Assembly: GCA_964408945.1 (NCBI GenBank)
Contig: CAYPBJ010000021.1
Location: 1 to 38,150, forward strand
DNA length: 38,150 nt
Reading direction: 5' to 3'
Origin: VMCP01 sp964408945
GTDB taxonomy: Bacteria; Bacteroidota; Bacteroidia; NS11-12g; UBA955
The translations under genes and the position numbers were made by a program. The notes under the pieces are model-generated. The model did no database searches, was not told the DNA's origin, and was given only the letters and a program-made list of their open reading frames with translations. Below are positions 1-7,401 of this stretch, in pieces; position 1 is the first letter of the stretch, and each line of letters opens with the position of its first letter.

Positions 1-5
1 GGTAC

Positions 6-37
6 AAAGAAAAAGGGAACCCAATTGAGCTCCCTTT
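6..37 (-). terminator. Rho-independent terminator of rpsU
   Basis: On the minus strand AAAGGGAGCTC pairs with GGGTTCCCTTT around an AATT loop (11 pairs counting two G-U pairs). The stem is followed by a T-rich tract (TTCTTT). It lies 26 nt past the rpsU stop codon, where a terminator for that gene would be expected. Confidence 0.75.
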
Positions 38-63
38 GACAGTCTTTATGTGTAAGGCGTGTA

Positions 64-261
64 TTAACCTTGCATTTCGTTGGTTTGCAACTGCTGCTTG
101 TAAGCGGCACGCAATCTCTGCATTCTTTTTGTAATGCATGGCTTTTCAAAAGCCTGACGAGAACGCATCTCTTTTACTACACCTGTTTTTTCAAATTTCT
201 TCTTGAACTTTTTCAATGCTTTGTCAAGAGACTCGCTTTCTTTTACATTTATAATAAGCAT
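64..261 (-). CDS. rpsU: 30S ribosomal protein bS21
   Basis: A 65-residue basic protein with the bS21 layout. The N-terminus MLIINVKESESLDKALKKFK is followed by a lysine/arginine-rich helix containing VVKEMRSRQAFEKP and then RMQRLRAAYK. bS21 sits on the small-subunit platform near the 3' end of 16S rRNA and takes part in initiation. The length is normal for Bacteroidota. The gene is a single-gene unit: it has a full-consensus promoter at 291-321, a leader of about 29 nt after the -7 box, and a strong terminator at 6-37. Identification is from sequence recognition and is firm. Confidence 0.96.
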   Translation of the reverse strand: MLIINVKESESLDKALKKFKKKFEKTGVVKEMRSRQAFEKPCITKRMQRLRAAYKQQLQTNEMQG

Positions 262-290
262 GTTATACCTTTTTTACTTTTTTAGGGATG

Positions 291-321
291 CAAATATACC
301 AATTTTTGGCTGAATTTCAAA
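291..321 (-). promoter_or_regulatory. rpsU promoter, full Bacteroidota consensus
   Basis: Reading the minus strand, TTTG (318-321) is followed by exactly 19 nt and then TATATTTG (291-298). This matches the known Bacteroidota primary-sigma consensus TTTG-N19-TAnnTTTG. The start codon of rpsU follows 29 nt later. It is the best promoter match in the window. Confidence 0.85.
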
Positions 322-350
322 TTTTTACCGAGATTCTGAAAGATTGTATA

Positions 351-1493
351 TTAATCTTTTAAAATTGCTCTAGAAATGACCAACTTTTGAATTTCACTCG
401 TGCCTTCTCCAATGGTGCAAAGCTTGCAGTCTCTGTAAAACTTCTCCACTGGGAAATCTTTCGTGTATCCATATCCCCCGAAAATCTGAACCGCCTCATT
501 CGCACAATATACACTCACCTCGCTCGCATAGTATTTAGCCATGGCACTCACCTTATTGACGTTCAGTTTATTGTTCTTCAAGTGACAACTTTCCTGTATC
601 AACAACTCTGCCGCCTCAATGCGGGTTGCCATGTCTGCCAATTTGAAAGCAATGGCTTGGAAGTTGCTGATGGGTTGTCCAAATTGCTCGCGCTCCTTAG
701 AATATTTCAAGGCCGCTTCGTAAGCACCCTTGGCAATTCCAAGACTCAAAGCAGCGATAGAAATACGTCCGCCGTCAAGAACTTTCATGGCTTGAATGAA
801 TCCGTCGCCAATGTTTCCTAACACGTTTTCCTCTGGAATTCGGCAATCTTCAAAGATCATTTCGGCCGTTTCTGATGCTCTCATTCCCAATTTATTTTCT
901 TTTTTCCCTCCAGAAAAACCGGGAGTTCCTCTTTCAACCACAAAAGCCGTGATGCCGTGTGAATCTAAAAGATCGCCGGTTCTGGCTAAAACAACAGCAA
1001 TATCACCGGTGATGCCGTGAGTGATCCAGTTTTTTGCACCGTTTAACACCCATTCGTTGCCCTCCTTGCGAGCCACACACTTCATTCTCAACGCATCTGA
1101 ACCGGTATTCGCTTCGGTAAGTCCCCAAGCACCAATCCACTCTGCCGTAGCCAACTTAGGAAGCCATTTCTTCTTTTGCTCCTCGTTTCCGAATTGCATG
1201 ATGTGCCCGGTGCACAAGCTGTTGTGCGCAGCCATCGACAAGCCCACGCTTCCGCAGACTTTGGCTAGTTCTTCAATAGCAGCAGCATATTCATAGTATC
1301 CAAGGCCCGATCCGCCGTAATTTTCAGGCACCAAAACGCCCATCAATCCAAGTTCACCGAGGCCTTTAAAAACGTGTACAGGGAAGGTTTGACTCTCATC
1401 CCATTCCATCATTTGCGGACGGATGTTTTTTTCAGCAAAGTCACGCACTGTTTGGCGCACCATGCTCACGCTTTCGCTTTCTTGAAAATGCAT
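351..1493 (-). CDS. Acyl-CoA dehydrogenase
   Basis: A 380-residue FAD flavoprotein of the acyl-CoA dehydrogenase family, which introduces a trans-2 double bond into acyl-CoA and passes electrons to ETF. The order is the usual one: N-terminal helical domain, middle beta domain with WGLTEANTGSDA and the NWITHG segment, and C-terminal helical domain with REQFGQPISNFQ and FGGYGYTKDFPVEKFYRD. IGEGTSEIQ near residue 365 carries the expected catalytic glutamate. The length is standard for short-chain or branched-chain enzymes; the substrate cannot be settled from sequence. The ATG at 1493 is only 4 nt after a perfect -7 box (1498-1505), so the mRNA is probably leaderless. An enoyl-CoA hydratase lies elsewhere in the window, not in an operon with it. 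Confidence 0.93.
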   Translation of the reverse strand: MHFQESESVSMVRQTVRDFAEKNIRPQMMEWDESQTFPVHVFKGLGELGLMGVLVPENYGGSGLGYYEYAAAIEELAKVCGSVGLSMAAHNSLCTGHIMQFGNEEQKKKWLPKLATAEWIGAWGLTEANTGSDALRMKCVARKEGNEWVLNGAKNWITHGITGDIAVVLARTGDLLDSHGITAFVVERGTPGFSGGKKENKLGMRASETAEMIFEDCRIPEENVLGNIGDGFIQAMKVLDGGRISIAALSLGIAKGAYEAALKYSKEREQFGQPISNFQAIAFKLADMATRIEAAELLIQESCHLKNNKLNVNKVSAMAKYYASEVSVYCANEAVQIFGGYGYTKDFPVEKFYRDCKLCTIGEGTSEIQKLVISRAILKD

Positions 1494-1497
1494 GAGA

Positions 1498-1505
1498 CAA
1501 AATTA
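1498..1505 (-). promoter_or_regulatory. -7 promoter element of acyl-CoA dehydrogenase gene
   Basis: TAATTTTG on the minus strand matches TAnnTTTG exactly and ends 4 nt before the ATG at 1493. No good -33 TTG is visible at the standard 19 nt, so upstream recognition is weak. The position implies transcription starts at or next to the start codon. Confidence 0.6.
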
Positions 1506-1577
1506 TTGATTATTGTTGAGAGGTTGGTTAAGTTTTGTTGAGATGATTGTCATTTTTAACAGAAATACATAAATGAT

Positions 1578-2255
1578 TTAGCGGAAATATGGAGAAATTC
1601 GTCTGGCGTGTTCAAGCGGAATGCCGTGAATTTGGTTTCCGTCTTTCCAGGGATGTTGAATTTGGGGATGGGCTTTTCGGTAGGCTAACAGAATTTTCGC
1701 CGCCGACGGACCCACATAAGGGTGCCTGTATAGTTCGCTGGGTGTGCAGGTGGCAAAATCAAACCGTTTCACTTGCAGGGTGTCAACCGAAAACGAAATT
1801 TTTGGATTTTCTAAGATTTGGGAGTCGATGTATTTTACTTCCAACAGCTGATTCACCGAGAAAAATCCGCCCAATCTTTGGCGGTATTTGATGATTCTCG
1901 AGGCCATTTTGGCTCCAATTTTGGGAAGGGCTTCCAACTCGGCAGAGTCGCAAGTGTTTAAGTTTACCGCATAGTGTGTGACCCATTGGGGCGCCGACTC
2001 GGCTATGGGCAGGGGAGTAGCAGTGAACAGGGTATCAAAATAGGTGAGTGGCGCTTTAGCGAGTGATTTGAGTTCTTGAAAACCCGTTTTTTTCGGGGGA
2101 TGTTGAATGCGGTTAGAATCTTTAAAAGTTTGATGTAATGCCTGCTGAATTTGATGCTTTTCATGAAATAGGAAGGCCATTCTGAGAGCAAAAAAAACCG
2201 CCAGAACTACGATCCAAGTTCCGGCGGTTTGTTGATATTTTAATCGGGGTTTCAC
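1578..2255 (-). CDS. Helix-hairpin-helix DNA-binding protein, ComEA-like
   Basis: A 225-residue protein with one N-terminal membrane segment (about residues 12-30), a low-complexity linker, and two helix-hairpin-helix units. The first is at about 98-140 (LNTCDSAELEALPKIGAKMA, then SRIIKYRQRLGGF). The second is at about 165-195 (FATCTPSELYRHPYVGPSAA). Two HhH units behind a membrane anchor is the ComEA arrangement: ComEA binds incoming double-stranded DNA in natural transformation. A ComEC homologue lies at 7402-8883, which supports the reading. The start codon is GTG at 2255, 9 nt past the stop of the upstream aminotransferase-like gene, so the two are probably one transcript. Other roles for HhH proteins cannot be excluded. 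Confidence 0.8.
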   Translation of the reverse strand: MKPRLKYQQTAGTWIVVLAVFFALRMAFLFHEKHQIQQALHQTFKDSNRIQHPPKKTGFQELKSLAKAPLTYFDTLFTATPLPIAESAPQWVTHYAVNLNTCDSAELEALPKIGAKMASRIIKYRQRLGGFFSVNQLLEVKYIDSQILENPKISFSVDTLQVKRFDFATCTPSELYRHPYVGPSAAKILLAYRKAHPQIQHPWKDGNQIHGIPLEHARRISPYFR

Positions 2256-2264
2256 CCCACAATG

Positions 2265-3512
2265 TTAGTGAGCCGTAGCCAATTGGTCTTTGCGATATTC
2301 GCCAATGTCTAATTTGTTTTTAATAGATTTAAAGGCGTTAATTGTGGTTTCCACATCTTCAAGGGTGTGCACCGCGGTAGGAATCAAGCGCAACATGATC
2401 ACCCCTTTAGGAACTACAGGATAAACCACAATGCTGCAGAAAATGTTGTAGTTTTCTCTCAAGTCAAAGGTTAAATGCGTGGCCTCAGGTATGGTACCGT
2501 TTAGAAGCACCGGAGTAACAGGAGTGGTTGTTACGCCAATATTGAATCCAGCTTCTTTCAATCCAGATTGCAACGCTCTAACAATGGTCCACAATTTTTC
2601 TTTGTGTTCGGGTTGTGTACGAATCATTTCTAAGCGTTTGATGGAACCCACCACCATAGGCATAGGAAGGGCTTTTGCGTAAATTTGTGAACGCATGTTG
2701 TAACGCAAGAATTTGATTACGTGTGGTTCAGAGCCAATGAAGGCACCAATGCCGGCCATTGATTTTGCGAAGGTGGAGAAATAGATATCTATTCCGTCCA
2801 TGCAATTTTGCTCTTCGCCGGTGCCCGCACCTGTTTGTCCCATGGTTCCAAATCCGTGAGCATCATCCACAAAAAGTCTGAAGTTGTATTTTTCTTTTAG
2901 AGCAACAATTTCTTTCAATTTGCCTTGAGAACCGCTCATTCCAAAAACACCTTCTGTGATGACCATGACACCACCACCGGTTTGTTCTGCCAATTTGGTA
3001 GCGCGCACCAACTGTTTTTCACAGCTTTCAATATCGTTGTGTTGGAAAACAAAGCGCTTTCCTACGTGAAGTCTCAATCCATCAATGATGCAAGCGTGAG
3101 ATTCAGCATCGTACACAATGACGTCGTGTCTGTCAACCAAGGCATCAATGGCACTTAAAACCCCTTGATAACCGAAGTTCAATAAAATTACATCGGGCTT
3201 TTTGATGAAGTCAGCCAAATCTTTTTCCAACTGTTCGTGATAATCGCTGTTTCCGCTCATCATACGGGCACCCATGGGGTAAGCCATACCAAATTGCGCA
3301 GCGGCATCGGCATCGGCTTTCATGACATCGGGGTGATTGGCAAGACCTAAGTAATTATTCAGAGACCAATTCAATTTCTCTACACCGCGAAATTTCATTC
3401 TCGGTCCAATAGGACCTTCCAATTTTGGGAAAGTGAAATATCCATGAGCATCGTCAGCGTGCATGCCCAAGGGGCCCATTTTGTCGTAGAGTTTTTCAAA
3501 GATGTCTTTCAT
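2265..3512 (-). CDS. spt: Alpha-oxoamine synthase family PLP enzyme, probably serine palmitoyltransferase
   Basis: A 415-residue fold-type I PLP enzyme. Motifs seen are NYLGLANHPDV, the cofactor aspartate region FVDDAHGFGTMG, and FSTFAKSMAGIGAF with the probable Schiff-base lysine near residue 250. The family joins acyl-CoA to an amino acid with decarboxylation; members are serine palmitoyltransferase, 2-amino-3-ketobutyrate CoA ligase and AONS/BioF. The extended N-terminus (GPLGMHADDAHGYFTFPKLE) and overall form match the Bacteroidota serine palmitoyltransferases that start sphingolipid synthesis, but the substrate is inferred. No other sphingolipid gene is adjacent. It has a clear promoter at 3532-3561 and leads a two-gene unit with the ComEA-like gene. 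Confidence 0.82.
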   Translation of the reverse strand: MKDIFEKLYDKMGPLGMHADDAHGYFTFPKLEGPIGPRMKFRGVEKLNWSLNNYLGLANHPDVMKADADAAAQFGMAYPMGARMMSGNSDYHEQLEKDLADFIKKPDVILLNFGYQGVLSAIDALVDRHDVIVYDAESHACIIDGLRLHVGKRFVFQHNDIESCEKQLVRATKLAEQTGGGVMVITEGVFGMSGSQGKLKEIVALKEKYNFRLFVDDAHGFGTMGQTGAGTGEEQNCMDGIDIYFSTFAKSMAGIGAFIGSEPHVIKFLRYNMRSQIYAKALPMPMVVGSIKRLEMIRTQPEHKEKLWTIVRALQSGLKEAGFNIGVTTTPVTPVLLNGTIPEATHLTFDLRENYNIFCSIVVYPVVPKGVIMLRLIPTAVHTLEDVETTINAFKSIKNKLDIGEYRKDQLATAH

Positions 3513-3531
3513 GTAAATTTTATTGTTACTA

Positions 3532-3561
3532 CAAAATTAAGTCAGTTTCAGAATCCTACAA
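3532..3561 (-). promoter_or_regulatory. Promoter of the serine palmitoyltransferase-like gene
   Basis: On the minus strand TTG (3559-3561) is separated by exactly 19 nt from TAATTTTG (3532-3539), matching the Bacteroidota -33/-7 consensus. The -33 region overlaps the last codons of the RsmI-like gene. The ATG at 3512 follows after 19 nt. Confidence 0.75.
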
Positions 3562-4276
3562 CAAACACCGAAGGCAATTTGCCTATTTCTATGCTCGTTT
3601 TTTTCCACTGTCCAATGGTTTGGCTTAAAATCTGTTGGTTTTCGCCGTGAAGGTCAAACGAAATGGAAAGTTTAGCTTCTACGGGGAGCCATTTGATCAA
3701 GGCTTGGGCCGTTTTATCGCTTCGGTAAGGGGTTTCAATGAAGGTATGAGCGTATTTTTTCCAAACGGGGTTTGACAAAGATTTGACAAACGGAATGAAT
3801 TCTTCGGTTTTAACCGGAAGGTATCCGTGAAAAATAAACTGCTGCCCGTTGAGTCCGCTAGATTGAATGGCCATGATGATGCTGTTGGGACCCACAAGCG
3901 GTAATATGGTTCGATGGGTTCTATGAGCCCACGCCACAATTTTATTGCCTGGATCAGCGATGCAAGGAATTCCAGCTTCCGATACCACGCCAATTTGAGC
4001 TTCGTTTTTGTGCTTATTGAGGAAGTCTTCAAGGTCTTGGGCCGCATAACCGCGTTCCAATTCAAAAATGATCAAATCATCTATAATCACGCCCAATTTA
4101 AGGTTGCTAATGAAGCGTCTCAAGGTGCGGGCGTTTTCAGCTACCCATACCTTCGTGGTTTTTATGGCCTCGCTGTGGATGTTGGTGAAATATCCGTCCA
4201 AACTAAGTTCCCCAATGGGAAGTGGGAATAAAATAAGCTGTCGGTTTAGTTTCGATGGATTTTCAGGAGCATTCAT
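3548..4276 (-). CDS. SAM-dependent methyltransferase, RsmI/tetrapyrrole methylase-like
   Basis: A 242-residue protein from the ATG at 4276. It has the tetrapyrrole-methylase fold seen in RsmI: LILFPLPIGE at the start, VVSEAGIPCIADPGNKIVAWAH in place of the RsmI SDAGTPxISDPG segment, LPLVGPNSIIMAIQSSGLNG, then FHGYLP and FIETPYRS. RsmI methylates the ribose of C1402 in 16S rRNA. This shorter, divergent Bacteroidota version may share that role, but its target is not proven. A longer form starting at 4324 would add 16 residues. The inner ATG is preferred because GACTTTTG (4282-4289), one base off the -7 consensus, ends 5 nt before it. Confidence 0.75.
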   Translation of the reverse strand: MNAPENPSKLNRQLILFPLPIGELSLDGYFTNIHSEAIKTTKVWVAENARTLRRFISNLKLGVIIDDLIIFELERGYAAQDLEDFLNKHKNEAQIGVVSEAGIPCIADPGNKIVAWAHRTHRTILPLVGPNSIIMAIQSSGLNGQQFIFHGYLPVKTEEFIPFVKSLSNPVWKKYAHTFIETPYRSDKTAQALIKWLPVEAKLSISFDLHGENQQILSQTIGQWKKTSIEIGKLPSVFVVGF

Positions 4277-4364
4277 ATCTGCAAAAGTCGATATTTTGTC
4301 GAGTTCTCGCGTTGAAAATTTCATGATTGTGTCATGCGGCTGTTAACATCCCCCGAAAAGCAAG

Positions 4365-4372
4365 TAAATTTG
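4365..4372 (+). promoter_or_regulatory. -7 element driving the membrane protein / mrp unit
   Basis: TAAATTTG matches TAnnTTTG and ends 4 nt before the GTG start at 4377. A weak -33 (TTA at 4343-4345) sits 19 nt upstream. This predicts a leaderless transcript beginning at the GTG. Confidence 0.6.
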
Positions 4373-4376
4373 CGCC

Positions 4377-4667
4377 GTGGGATTCCTCAAAAAATTACAA
4401 GAACGTTGGAAGGTTGATTCAACACTGCAAGTGGTTTTGATCTTGGTGGTGTTTGCGCTGACCGGTTCAACGGTGGTATACATAAAGAAGTTCATTCAGC
4501 CCCTGATGGGAGATCATTGGTGGTTTGATTTGGTTTATTATGTGGCCATTTTGCCGTTTTACAATTTGATTTTGCTCATTTATGGGTTCATTTTTGGACA
4601 AGGGAATTATTTTTGGGAGTTCGAGAAGCGATTTTTTCGCAGAATTTTTAGGAGAAAACAATCATGA
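4377..4667 (+). CDS. Small two-segment membrane protein, conserved with mrp in Bacteroidota
   Basis: A 96-residue protein starting at GTG. A basic N-terminus (FLKKLQERWKV) leads into a hydrophobic segment at about 18-37 (VVLILVVFALTGSTVVYI). A second hydrophobic region at about 50-76 includes YNLILLIYGFIFGQG, and the C-terminus is strongly basic (FEKRFFRRIFRRKQS), consistent with an N-in, C-in membrane protein. It resembles the DUF6787 type of small Bacteroidota membrane proteins, but I could not confirm the family. Its stop overlaps the mrp start (ATGA at 4664-4667), so the two are translationally coupled. Function unknown. Confidence 0.75.
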   Translation: MGFLKKLQERWKVDSTLQVVLILVVFALTGSTVVYIKKFIQPLMGDHWWFDLVYYVAILPFYNLILLIYGFIFGQGNYFWEFEKRFFRRIFRRKQS

Positions 4668-5719
4668 GTATTTCGAAAGAAGCAGTCTTAAAAGCGCTGT
4701 CACACGTAGATGATCCAGATCTTCACAAAGACGTTGTGACTTTGGGAATGATTGAAAATTTGACCATTGAAGGGCTGAATGTTTCATTTGATTTGGTGTT
4801 GACCACACCCGCTTGTCCTATGAAAGACATGATGGTTTCTGCTTGCAAAAACGCGGTTGTTTATATGGTTGATGCTGCGGCGCAAGTACATGTAAACGCA
4901 ACCAGCAGGGTGGTTCAAAACGAGCGCACCTCAGATACCTTGAGCGGTGTAAAGCAAGTCATTGCGGTGGCATCGGGAAAGGGCGGAGTGGGAAAGAGCA
5001 CCGTTTCGGCTACACTGGCATTGGCATTGTCTAAATCAGGTGCCAAAGTAGGATTGTTAGACGCAGACATTTACGGACCGAGCATACCCACGTTATTTAA
5101 GGTTCATCAAGCTCCAGAAATGGTAGAATTGAACGGTAAAAACGTCATGAAGCCCATAGAATCGCATGGAATCAAATTGTTGAGCATAGGTTTTATGACG
5201 GCACCCGGACAGGCGGTGGTTTGGCGCGGACCCATGATTTCTTCAGCATTCAGACAATTTCTGAACGATGTTGATTGGGGTGATTTAGATTATTTGGTGA
5301 TTGATCTTCCTCCGGGAACCGGCGATGTTCAAATTACATTGGCTCAGCAGGCTCCATTATCGGGAATTGTTGTAGTAACTACCCCTCAAGAAATGGCCTT
5401 GACCGATGCCCGAAGGGCCATTGATATGTTCCAATTAGACAGTATTGCAAAGCCCATTTTGGGAGTGGTTGAGAATATGTCTTACTTCGTTCCGGATGAC
5501 GATTTAACAAAGAAATATCACATTTTTGGACAAGGAGGCGGACAAAAATTGGCTTCAGAGTTTGGGGTTCCTTTTTTGGGAGAGTTGCCACTAAGAACAG
5601 GAATAGGACTGGCCGCTGATCAAGGAAATTGGGACTTTGACTTAGAAATCATGAAACCTTACATGGCTTTGGCCGGAGAGGTTGCAAGACAAATTAGTTT
5701 AAAATCCGTATCTTTGTGA
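4664..5719 (+). CDS. mrp: Mrp/NBP35-family ATPase, Fe-S carrier ApbC-like
   Basis: A 351-residue protein with an N-terminal MIP18/DUF59 domain (about 1-85; the TPACPMKD segment carries its conserved cysteine) joined to a deviant-Walker P-loop ATPase. The P-loop is SGKGGVGKST at 104-113, followed by LLDADIYGPSIPTLF and VIDLPPGTGDVQ. Mrp/ApbC proteins hold and transfer 4Fe-4S clusters to apoproteins. The CPxC metal site that usually follows ENMSYF is absent here (VVENMSYFVPDDDLTKKY), leaving no C-terminal cysteine pair, as I recall for other Bacteroidota members. The adjacent NifU-domain gene supports a role in Fe-S assembly. Confidence 0.92.
   Translation: MSISKEAVLKALSHVDDPDLHKDVVTLGMIENLTIEGLNVSFDLVLTTPACPMKDMMVSACKNAVVYMVDAAAQVHVNATSRVVQNERTSDTLSGVKQVIAVASGKGGVGKSTVSATLALALSKSGAKVGLLDADIYGPSIPTLFKVHQAPEMVELNGKNVMKPIESHGIKLLSIGFMTAPGQAVVWRGPMISSAFRQFLNDVDWGDLDYLVIDLPPGTGDVQITLAQQAPLSGIVVVTTPQEMALTDARRAIDMFQLDSIAKPILGVVENMSYFVPDDDLTKKYHIFGQGGGQKLASEFGVPFLGELPLRTGIGLAADQGNWDFDLEIMKPYMALAGEVARQISLKSVSL
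5709..5716 (+). promoter_or_regulatory. -7 element inside the 3' end of mrp, upstream of nifU-like gene
   Basis: TATCTTTG matches TAnnTTTG exactly, ends just before the mrp stop codon, and lies 4 nt upstream of the ATG at 5721. No standard -33 is visible. It could give the NifU gene its own leaderless transcript beside read-through from mrp. Confidence 0.5.
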
Positions 5720-5720
5720 T

Positions 5721-5960
5721 ATGCAATTATCTCAACAAATTGAAGCCGTACTCGAAACCATAAGACCCTATTTACAGGCAGATGGTGGAGATGTTGAATT
5801 GGTTGAAATACAAGAAAATAGAGATGTTGTATTGCGCTTGACGGGTGCTTGTAGCAGTTGTTCAATGAGCGAAATGACCATGACCGCAGGGGTGGAAGAG
5901 TCTTTGAGAAGATCCATTCCAGACCTAGGCAAAATCATTGCATTGAAAGAAGGTCAATAA
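5721..5960 (+). CDS. NifU-like C-terminal domain protein, Fe-S scaffold
   Basis: A 79-residue stand-alone NifU C-terminal domain. IRPYLQADGGDVELVEI is the family signature, and the CxxC pair (Cys44, Cys47 in GACSSCSMSEMTM) can hold a transient Fe-S cluster. Such Nfu-type proteins deliver clusters to client enzymes. It begins one base after the mrp stop, so cluster assembly and transfer are encoded side by side. The gene ends 1 nt from the stop of the convergent thymidine kinase gene. Confidence 0.93.
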   Translation: MQLSQQIEAVLETIRPYLQADGGDVELVEIQENRDVVLRLTGACSSCSMSEMTMTAGVEESLRRSIPDLGKIIALKEGQ

Positions 5961-5961
5961 T

Positions 5962-6537
5962 TCAATTAAGTTCTTCCTGCGTGATTCGTTGGGTTTCGAG
6001 CATGCCTTGTTCCCAGTGTTCTTTGCAACGTGCTTCGTAGGCGTTGTTGTGTCCTACCACCACCAATTCATTTGTTAAACTGGTGCGATACGTGTAGAAA
6101 GCACTTTTTTGGCACACATGGCATTTGGCGCTGAGTTCCACTTTTTCTGTAGCCAGTCTTTTGAGGGATTTCATGGGACCGAAATCTCTATTCATGTAGT
6201 CTTTGTCAAGTCCTGCTGCAATGACTTTGATTCCGTTCATCATCATTTCACCAATGACTTCAATGATGTAGGGCCCTAAAAACTGAACTTCGTCAATATA
6301 GACCTCTTTAATTTGGGGTGTAATCAGGGGAAAAATCTCTTCCGCTTTTGAAATTCGATGTCCGGTCATTTGAAGTCCGGTGTGTGAACTCACTTTTCCT
6401 TCGGAATAACGGTTATCGATTAAAGGTTTAACGACTAATTTTTCGTTGATATCTAGGGGACTATCGTTGTAGAACCCTATTAAATGCGTGGTTTTCCCCG
6501 CAAACATACACCCAAAAATTAGTGTAAAATCTCTCAT
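5962..6537 (-). CDS. tdk: Thymidine kinase, type II
   Basis: A 191-residue enzyme phosphorylating thymidine in the salvage pathway. The P-loop is GCMFAGKTTHL (9-19), the DEVQF motif at 82-86 holds the catalytic glutamate (Glu83), and the zinc knuckle is formed by Cys139, Cys142, Cys171 and His174 (CHVC...RCKEH). The frame is open further upstream, but the ATG at 6537 places the P-loop at the normal distance from the N-terminus, and the longer form would run into the divergent gene at 6596. No convincing promoter is seen in the 58-nt divergent spacer. Confidence 0.93.
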   Translation of the reverse strand: MRDFTLIFGCMFAGKTTHLIGFYNDSPLDINEKLVVKPLIDNRYSEGKVSSHTGLQMTGHRISKAEEIFPLITPQIKEVYIDEVQFLGPYIIEVIGEMMMNGIKVIAAGLDKDYMNRDFGPMKSLKRLATEKVELSAKCHVCQKSAFYTYRTSLTNELVVVGHNNAYEARCKEHWEQGMLETQRITQEELN

Positions 6538-6595
6538 GAATGGTATTGAATTGAGGCGTAAATTTCCCGAAAATTTTTCATAATATCCTAATAAC

Positions 6596-7345
6596 ATGAA
6601 TCCGCGAATCCACGAAATCATCGGTACCTTGCAATTGTTGAACGAGGAACTCCAACACAATCAAGGAAGTGGCGAAGTTTTGGGCAAGATAAAACTTTTT
6701 TCAGCACAGCTTTATTTAGAATCTGACATGGAATTGATTGCTGTTGGGAGAGAAGCAAACACAATAGAAAACATAGAACCTGAATTTCCAGACCCNNNNN
6801 NNNNNNNNNNNNNNNNNNNNNNNNNNNNNNNNNNNNNNNNNNNNNNNNNNNNNNNNNNNNNNNNNNNNNNNNNNNNNNNNNNNNNNNNNNNNNNNGAAGA
6901 TTTGCAAAATTCGCAACCCAGCTTGTTCGGATTTGAGCCCGAAATGGAAGATGAATTGGTGATTGAAGAAGAGGAAACACCAGTTTTTGAAGCGCCAAAA
7001 AGCAGTGGAATAGAGTTGATAATAAAAAAACAAGAGCCGGAAAGTGTTGATAATGAAGAGAATGAAACTTCTAGTGTTCCAGCTTCCAAAGAAATTACTC
7101 CTGATGCTATTAAGCAGGCAAATGAAGTGCTTTCTATGTTTTCTTTGTCAAGAAGGTTTGAATTTGCCAATTTTCTTTTTGGCGGAGATATGCAGAAATT
7201 TACCACCTTTATCTGTGAAATGATCTTGGCCCAGCCAGGAGATGAGAGAGAAGATGTGTTCGAGTCTTGGTATCAGCGCTTTGATTGGAAACGCCGCGAT
7301 GAATCAGCCAGCGACTTGAAACGCAACTTGCGTAAGATGATGTAA
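6596..7345 (+). CDS. Conserved hypothetical protein, interrupted by an assembly gap
   Basis: The N-terminal 66 residues are mostly helical (HEIIGTLQLLNEELQHNQGS) and end in an acidic stretch. After the N run the sequence is strongly acidic and low-complexity (EEEETPVFEAP). The C-terminal ~75 residues are compact (SMFSLSRRFEFANFLFGG, then CEMILAQPG and FESWYQRFDWKRRD). I recognise the C-terminal part only as a Bacteroidota hypothetical of unknown function. The 100-N run is a placeholder, so the true length of the acidic linker and the apparent continuity of frame are not established. The gene is divergent from tdk. Confidence 0.7.
   Translation: MNPRIHEIIGTLQLLNEELQHNQGSGEVLGKIKLFSAQLYLESDMELIAVGREANTIENIEPEFPDXXXXXXXXXXXXXXXXXXXXXXXXXXXXXXXXXXEDLQNSQPSLFGFEPEMEDELVIEEEETPVFEAPKSSGIELIIKKQEPESVDNEENETSSVPASKEITPDAIKQANEVLSMFSLSRRFEFANFLFGGDMQKFTTFICEMILAQPGDEREDVFESWYQRFDWKRRDESASDLKRNLRKMM
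6796..6895. other. Assembly gap, 100 N
   Basis: A run of exactly 100 N inside the acidic linker of the hypothetical protein at 6596. Real size unknown. Repetitive coding for an acidic linker is a likely cause. Confidence 0.98.
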
Positions 7346-7401
7346 TCTTTCCGTTTGGTTCTCTTTCCGTTGTCAGATGAAACTGAAATTGTGAAAGAGA
7401 T

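Noticed and set aside
1..5. GGTAC at the window edge as part of a third heptamer array
   Set aside because: Only five bases are visible, too little to support a repeat.
339..359. Inverted repeat AAAGATT/AATCTTT at the end of the acyl-CoA dehydrogenase gene
   Set aside because: It overlaps the last codons, is AT-only apart from one pair, and has no T tract on the minus strand.
2242..2256. Hairpin GGGGT/ACCCC at the start of the ComEA-like gene
   Set aside because: Only 5 bp, not followed by a T run; may affect translation but is too small to call.
4328..4343. TGTG half site 33 bp from the -7 box of the small membrane protein gene
   Set aside because: The second half (GCTGT) shows no match; a half site alone is expected by chance.
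4325..4364. Start of the RsmI-like gene at 4324
   Set aside because: No -7 element near it; the inner ATG at 4276 has one and matches the usual N-terminus length.
6376..6386. CRP-like TGTGAACTCAC inside tdk
   Set aside because: Spacing between halves is wrong and it lies in coding sequence with no promoter.
7361..7399. Inverted repeat CTCTTTC/GAAAGAG before comEC
   Set aside because: Seven bases separated by 25 nt, no T tract; compatible with chance.
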